Source: Burkholderiaceae bacterium (GTDB lineage: Bacteria; Pseudomonadota; Gammaproteobacteria; Burkholderiales; Burkholderiaceae). From it: DNA of 8,128 nt. This document shows positions 6,819 through 8,128 of the stretch, piece by piece (the first letter of the stretch is position 1; each line of letters begins with the position of its first letter). The stretch covers positions 1 to 8,128 of the forward strand of contig JANWUU010000246.1 of the NCBI GenBank assembly GCA_025057735.1. Reading direction: 5' to 3'. The notes beneath the pieces are model-generated. The model saw only the letters and a program-made list of their open reading frames with translations, was not told the origin of the DNA and ran no database searches. The position numbers and the translations under genes are program-made.

Positions 6819-7286
6819 CTACAGATGCGGGGAGGAGACGGTGAAGCTTGCTGCGCGCTCCTCGGATCCGTCGCGCGCCCGCAGCGTGAGTGTCTTCGTT
6901 CCCGACCATTTCCCGCGGCCGGCCACGGCCGAAACCGGAGCGCTCGCCTGCGATGGGCGGGAACGACCGATCCGCTCATGCTGCGTGACAACCACTTCGT
7001 CGCCGACGATGACGCCCGATTCGTCCCAGCGCCCCGGGGTCCGCATGAGACCGATCCTCATTTCCCGCTGGGCGGGACGAAGTCGCGTGACCGTGGCGGT
7101 CGCTCGATGGCCGGCGGCGATGCTGGCGGAGAAGACCGTCGGGCTGCACAGCCCACGTCGTTGCACGTCCGGCGGCATCATGGGCCGGAGGTCGGGCATC
7201 CCGGATCCTTGCGCGGGCGCCGTGACCGTCATCAGGGCCAGGACCGTAGATGGGAAGGCACGCAGAATCGCTCTTGCCGTTGCCAT
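6819..7286 (-). CDS. Small secreted protein of unknown function, first gene of the envelope operon
   Basis: A 155-aa precursor with ATG 7286, preceded by AAGGAAA. Residues 1-27 form a signal peptide (MATARAILRA, core FPSTVLALMTV, then APAQG). The mature part (about 128 aa) has one cysteine (47) and looks all-beta. Its segment LMRTPGRWDESGVIVGDEV (80-98) is followed by a Ser/Arg-rich loop, then KTLTLRARDGSEERAASFTV (131-150), like the last strands of a single Ig-type domain. It ends at TAG 6819-6821, five codons before the ATG of the barrel gene in the same frame. I do not recognise the family. Being exported and first in the operon, it may be a partner or periplasmic accessory of the barrel protein (inference). 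The 5' end lies close to, and may overlap, transposase remains. Confidence 0.72.
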   Translation of the reverse strand: MATARAILRAFPSTVLALMTVTAPAQGSGMPDLRPMMPPDVQRRGLCSPTVFSASIAAGHRATATVTRLRPAQREMRIGLMRTPGRWDESGVIVGDEVVVTQHERIGRSRPSQASAPVSAVAGRGKWSGTKTLTLRARDGSEERAASFTVSSPHL

Positions 7287-7292
7287 TGCGCA

Positions 7293-7299
7293 TTTCCTT
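7293..7299 (-). promoter_or_regulatory. Ribosome binding site of the 155-aa secreted protein
   Basis: AAGGAAA on the minus strand, 6 nt before ATG 7286. It supports this start, after which the signal peptide begins directly. Confidence 0.65.
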
Positions 7300-7304
7300 C
7301 GAAA

Positions 7305-7333
7305 GACGCAAAGGAGTCTCCCCGCCTTGCGTC
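7305..7333 (-). repeat. Inverted repeat in the leader of the envelope operon
   Basis: On the plus strand GACGCAAAGG (7305-7314) and CCTTGCGTC (7325-7333) are complementary except for one extra A. As minus-strand RNA this gives a stem of 7 + 2 bp with a bulge and a 10-nt loop, ending 6 nt before the ribosome binding site. It could affect translation initiation of the first gene or be a leftover of older coding sequence; no known riboswitch consensus fits. Confidence 0.45.
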
Positions 7334-7346
7334 AATGCATCGTCAA
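7330..7346 (-). repeat. Tandem TTGACG hexamers spaced 11 bp
   Basis: The minus strand reads TTGACG-ATGCA-TTGACG, two identical hexamers one helical turn apart, 44-60 nt before ATG 7286. OmpR/PhoB-family regulators bind direct repeats with this spacing, so it is a possible operator. TTGACG also resembles a sigma-70 -35 box, but no acceptable -10 box lies 16-18 bp downstream of either copy. It may also be codons of the transposase remains (VDDALT in one frame). Confidence 0.3.
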
Positions 7347-7441
7347 CGCAGGTGAAGCGCGCCGCAGGCATCGGTCCCGGTCGATCCGTTGCCCCGGCCC
7401 CGGCGCGCGCCGAGGACCAACGGGGTCTCGGACCGTCGGCA

Positions 7442-7467
7442 GGCTTAAACCGAAGGCTTAAACCGAA
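7442..7467. repeat. Perfect 13-bp tandem duplication
   Basis: GGCTTAAACCGAA occurs twice head to tail (7442-7454 and 7455-7467) without mismatch. The length is not a multiple of three, so it shifts the frame inside the decayed transposase on the minus strand. Removing one copy joins the WSVRFKP frame to ADGPRPRW and removes the stop at 7445-7447. The unit is nearly self-complementary around TTAA and AT-rich in a GC-rich background, so a regulator site is a weaker alternative. Confidence 0.8.
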
Positions 7468-7591
7468 CGCTCCACCGTGCCGCCCGTCCGCGGCCCAAGC
7501 CGACGGCGCGGGCCATCTCGTCGTTGGAGAGTCCTTCTGGCGCCACGGGCCGGCGCCCTTAATCACGGCGCCCATGGGGGGCGGTGGCGCG
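7448..7591 (-). pseudogene. Decayed IS630-like transposase fragment (N-terminal helix-turn-helix)
   Basis: In one minus-strand frame the segment reads RATAPHGRRD, a TAA stop (7559-7561), GRRPVAPEGLSNDEMARAV, then GLGRGRAARWSVRFKPSV and a second stop (7445-7447). This fits the pattern common in IS630-family N-termini: RTAPH, a stretch of about 13 residues, EGLSNxEIAxxLGVxRxTVxRWRxRF. It lacks a start, carries an in-frame stop and is frameshifted by the 13-bp duplication. If the duplication is ignored, the frame runs on through VDDALTQGGETPLRLSKEM (7347-7291), which faintly resembles the next conserved block; this extension is uncertain. No terminal inverted repeats or target duplication could be identified. 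Another transposase family with the same helix-turn-helix is possible. Confidence 0.6.
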
Positions 7592-7985
7592 AGGGCCGAT
7601 CCGGCCGCTCACAGAGACCCGCCTGCGCGGTGGCGCCGCAGCCGCCTGCGGGCCGTGGAAAGGCCCACCGAAACGGAGCGCGCGCGACAGACCGCAGCCC
7701 TGGATCGACCGAGCGCGCTGCCTCGCGGCCTCGCGGAACGCCGCTGCACGAACAGCGGCCGTCCCCGAGGCGGACCGCGGACCTGTCAATAGAGCCGTCT
7801 TGCCTGGGGCGCTGTGAAGGACGTGTCGGGGCGCGGTACCTTGGGAACCCCTGAACGACCTACGGCACGCCCCGATCGCGGCCTCGCGTGCTCGCGCGCG
7901 CCTCGCCTACCTTCTGGATAAGTCTCGTCGCTTGCTGCGGGCTGCGTGCTGCTTCCGCGCGGCACGCGAAGGCTCCCGAGCTTCG
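7592..7985. other. Intergenic region without a recognisable gene
   Basis: About 390 bp between the transposase remains and the thioesterase gene. Open frames exist on both strands, but they are Arg/Pro/Ala-rich, lack ribosome binding sites and match nothing I recognise. Small structures seen: GCCGCTG/CAGCGGC (7740-7759, 7-bp stem, 6-nt loop), and a TTGACA on the minus strand (7784-7789) with no -10 box behind it. It may contain further degraded insertion-sequence DNA and the distal promoter of the envelope operon, but neither can be shown. Confidence 0.5.
7826..7875. repeat. Inverted repeat enclosing a 34-bp structured spacer
   Basis: TCGGGGCG (7826-7833) pairs perfectly with CGCCCCGA (7868-7875). 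The spacer contains the palindrome GGTACC (7835-7840) and GGGAACCC (7843-7850), so it can fold further. There is no T-run on either side, so it is not a standard terminator. It could be a small structured RNA, an insertion-sequence end or chance in GC-rich DNA. Confidence 0.4.
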
Positions 7986-7986
7986 C
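7966..7986 (-). terminator. Possible hairpin terminator of the thioesterase gene, without T-run
   Basis: GCGAAG (7966-7971) pairs with CTTCGC (7981-7986), followed by a bulged G and a further CT/AG pair around a CCCG loop. It begins at the last base of the TAG stop codon on the minus strand. No U-tract follows in that direction, so an intrinsic terminator is unproven; an mRNA 3'-end stabiliser is equally possible. Confidence 0.25.
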
Positions 7987-8128
7987 TAGCTGACGATGTA
8001 GGCCGCCGCGCCGGCGGCCACCAGACGTCCCTCGGCGTCGTGCATGTCCATGCGCGTGCTGGCGACACGGCTGCCGAGGCGGATCGTCTCGGCGCTGGCA
8101 TCGAAATGCGGGCCGGTGGCCGGGCGCA
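7986..8128 (-). CDS. PaaI-like hotdog-fold thioesterase, C-terminal part
   Basis: The last 46 residues before TAG (7986-7988) read RPATGPHFDASAETIRLGSR, then VASTRMDMHDAEGRLVAAGA, then AAYIVS. This is the typical end of PaaI/YdiI-like 4HBT thioesterases: paired strands carrying GxRVAxxxxDxxDAxGRLVAxGxAxYxV. Family members are about 130-150 aa, so roughly two thirds, with the catalytic Asp/Glu helix, lies beyond base 8128. They hydrolyse acyl- or aryl-CoA thioesters in the cytoplasm. About 700 bp of gene-free DNA separates it from the envelope operon on the same strand, so joint transcription is unlikely. A metabolic link with the ligase at the other end of the window is conceivable but not shown. 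Confidence 0.8.
   Translation of the reverse strand, partial: RPATGPHFDASAETIRLGSRVASTRMDMHDAEGRLVAAGAAAYIVS

Noticed and set aside
5788..6909. 373-codon minus-strand frame overlapping the start of the barrel gene
   Set aside because: It overlaps both the 155-aa and 712-aa genes in another frame, is dominated by Arg/Gly/Pro and has no signal peptide, while the overlapped genes do.
7293..7350. Cyclic-di-GMP (GEMM) riboswitch suggested by GACGCAAAGG upstream of an exported-protein operon
   Set aside because: The match is on the strand opposite to the operon and the other conserved GEMM blocks are missing.
7539..7572. Three GGCGCC palindromes as a possible operator array
   Set aside because: Spacing is irregular (13 and 15 bp) and such hexamers are frequent at this GC content; part of the stretch is explained by the transposase remnant.
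7767..7789. Sigma-70 promoter from a perfect TTGACA on the minus strand (7784-7789)
   Set aside because: The sequence 16-18 bp downstream is GC-rich with no resemblance to TATAAT.
7250..7854. Overlapping plus-strand open frames in the right-hand gene-free region
   Set aside because: Arg/Pro/Gly-rich, no ribosome binding site, no recognisable motif; the opposite strand carries transposase remains.
1..8128. CRISPR array, tRNA or rRNA gene
   Set aside because: No regularly spaced repeats and no tRNA cloverleaf or rRNA motif were seen on either strand.

Overview
The window is GC-rich throughout and has the gene style of a betaproteobacterium, most likely Burkholderiales or Rhodocyclales. That placement is inference from base composition and from a FadD15/FAA1-type acyl-CoA ligase next to a LIV-type binding protein; no rRNA or other marker is present to prove it.

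Left part, plus strand (1-1810): the C-terminal 172 residues of an AMP-forming acyl-CoA synthetase, then a periplasmic branched-chain-amino-acid-type ABC substrate-binding protein (587-1756) closed by a strong intrinsic terminator (1782-1810). Together they look like the tail of an operon that imports an organic acid and activates it to its CoA thioester. Permease and ATPase genes would have to lie upstream, outside the window.

Middle part, minus strand (7286 down to 2084): four consecutive genes that all carry signal peptides, with gaps of 15, 2 and 50 nt, so almost certainly one operon. In transcription order they are a small secreted protein (155 aa), an outer-membrane beta-barrel protein with an N-terminal Ig-like periplasmic domain (712 aa), a secreted protein with a C-terminal FN3-like domain (422 aa), and a secreted beta-rich protein with eight cysteines (419 aa). 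None could be assigned to a characterised family from sequence alone. This all-exported cassette is the best candidate in the window for an undescribed system, probably concerned with surface assembly, adhesion or export. It converges with the ligase/binding-protein operon across a gene-free stretch (1811-2083).

Right part (7287-8128): about 700 bp without an intact gene. It contains a decayed helix-turn-helix fragment of an IS630-like transposase (about 7448-7591, minus strand) broken by an in-frame stop and by a perfect 13-bp tandem duplication. Two other small repeats and hairpins lie directly upstream of the four-gene operon. At the right edge is the C-terminal 46 residues of a PaaI-like hotdog thioesterase (minus strand), too short to appear as a long ORF but clear by sequence.
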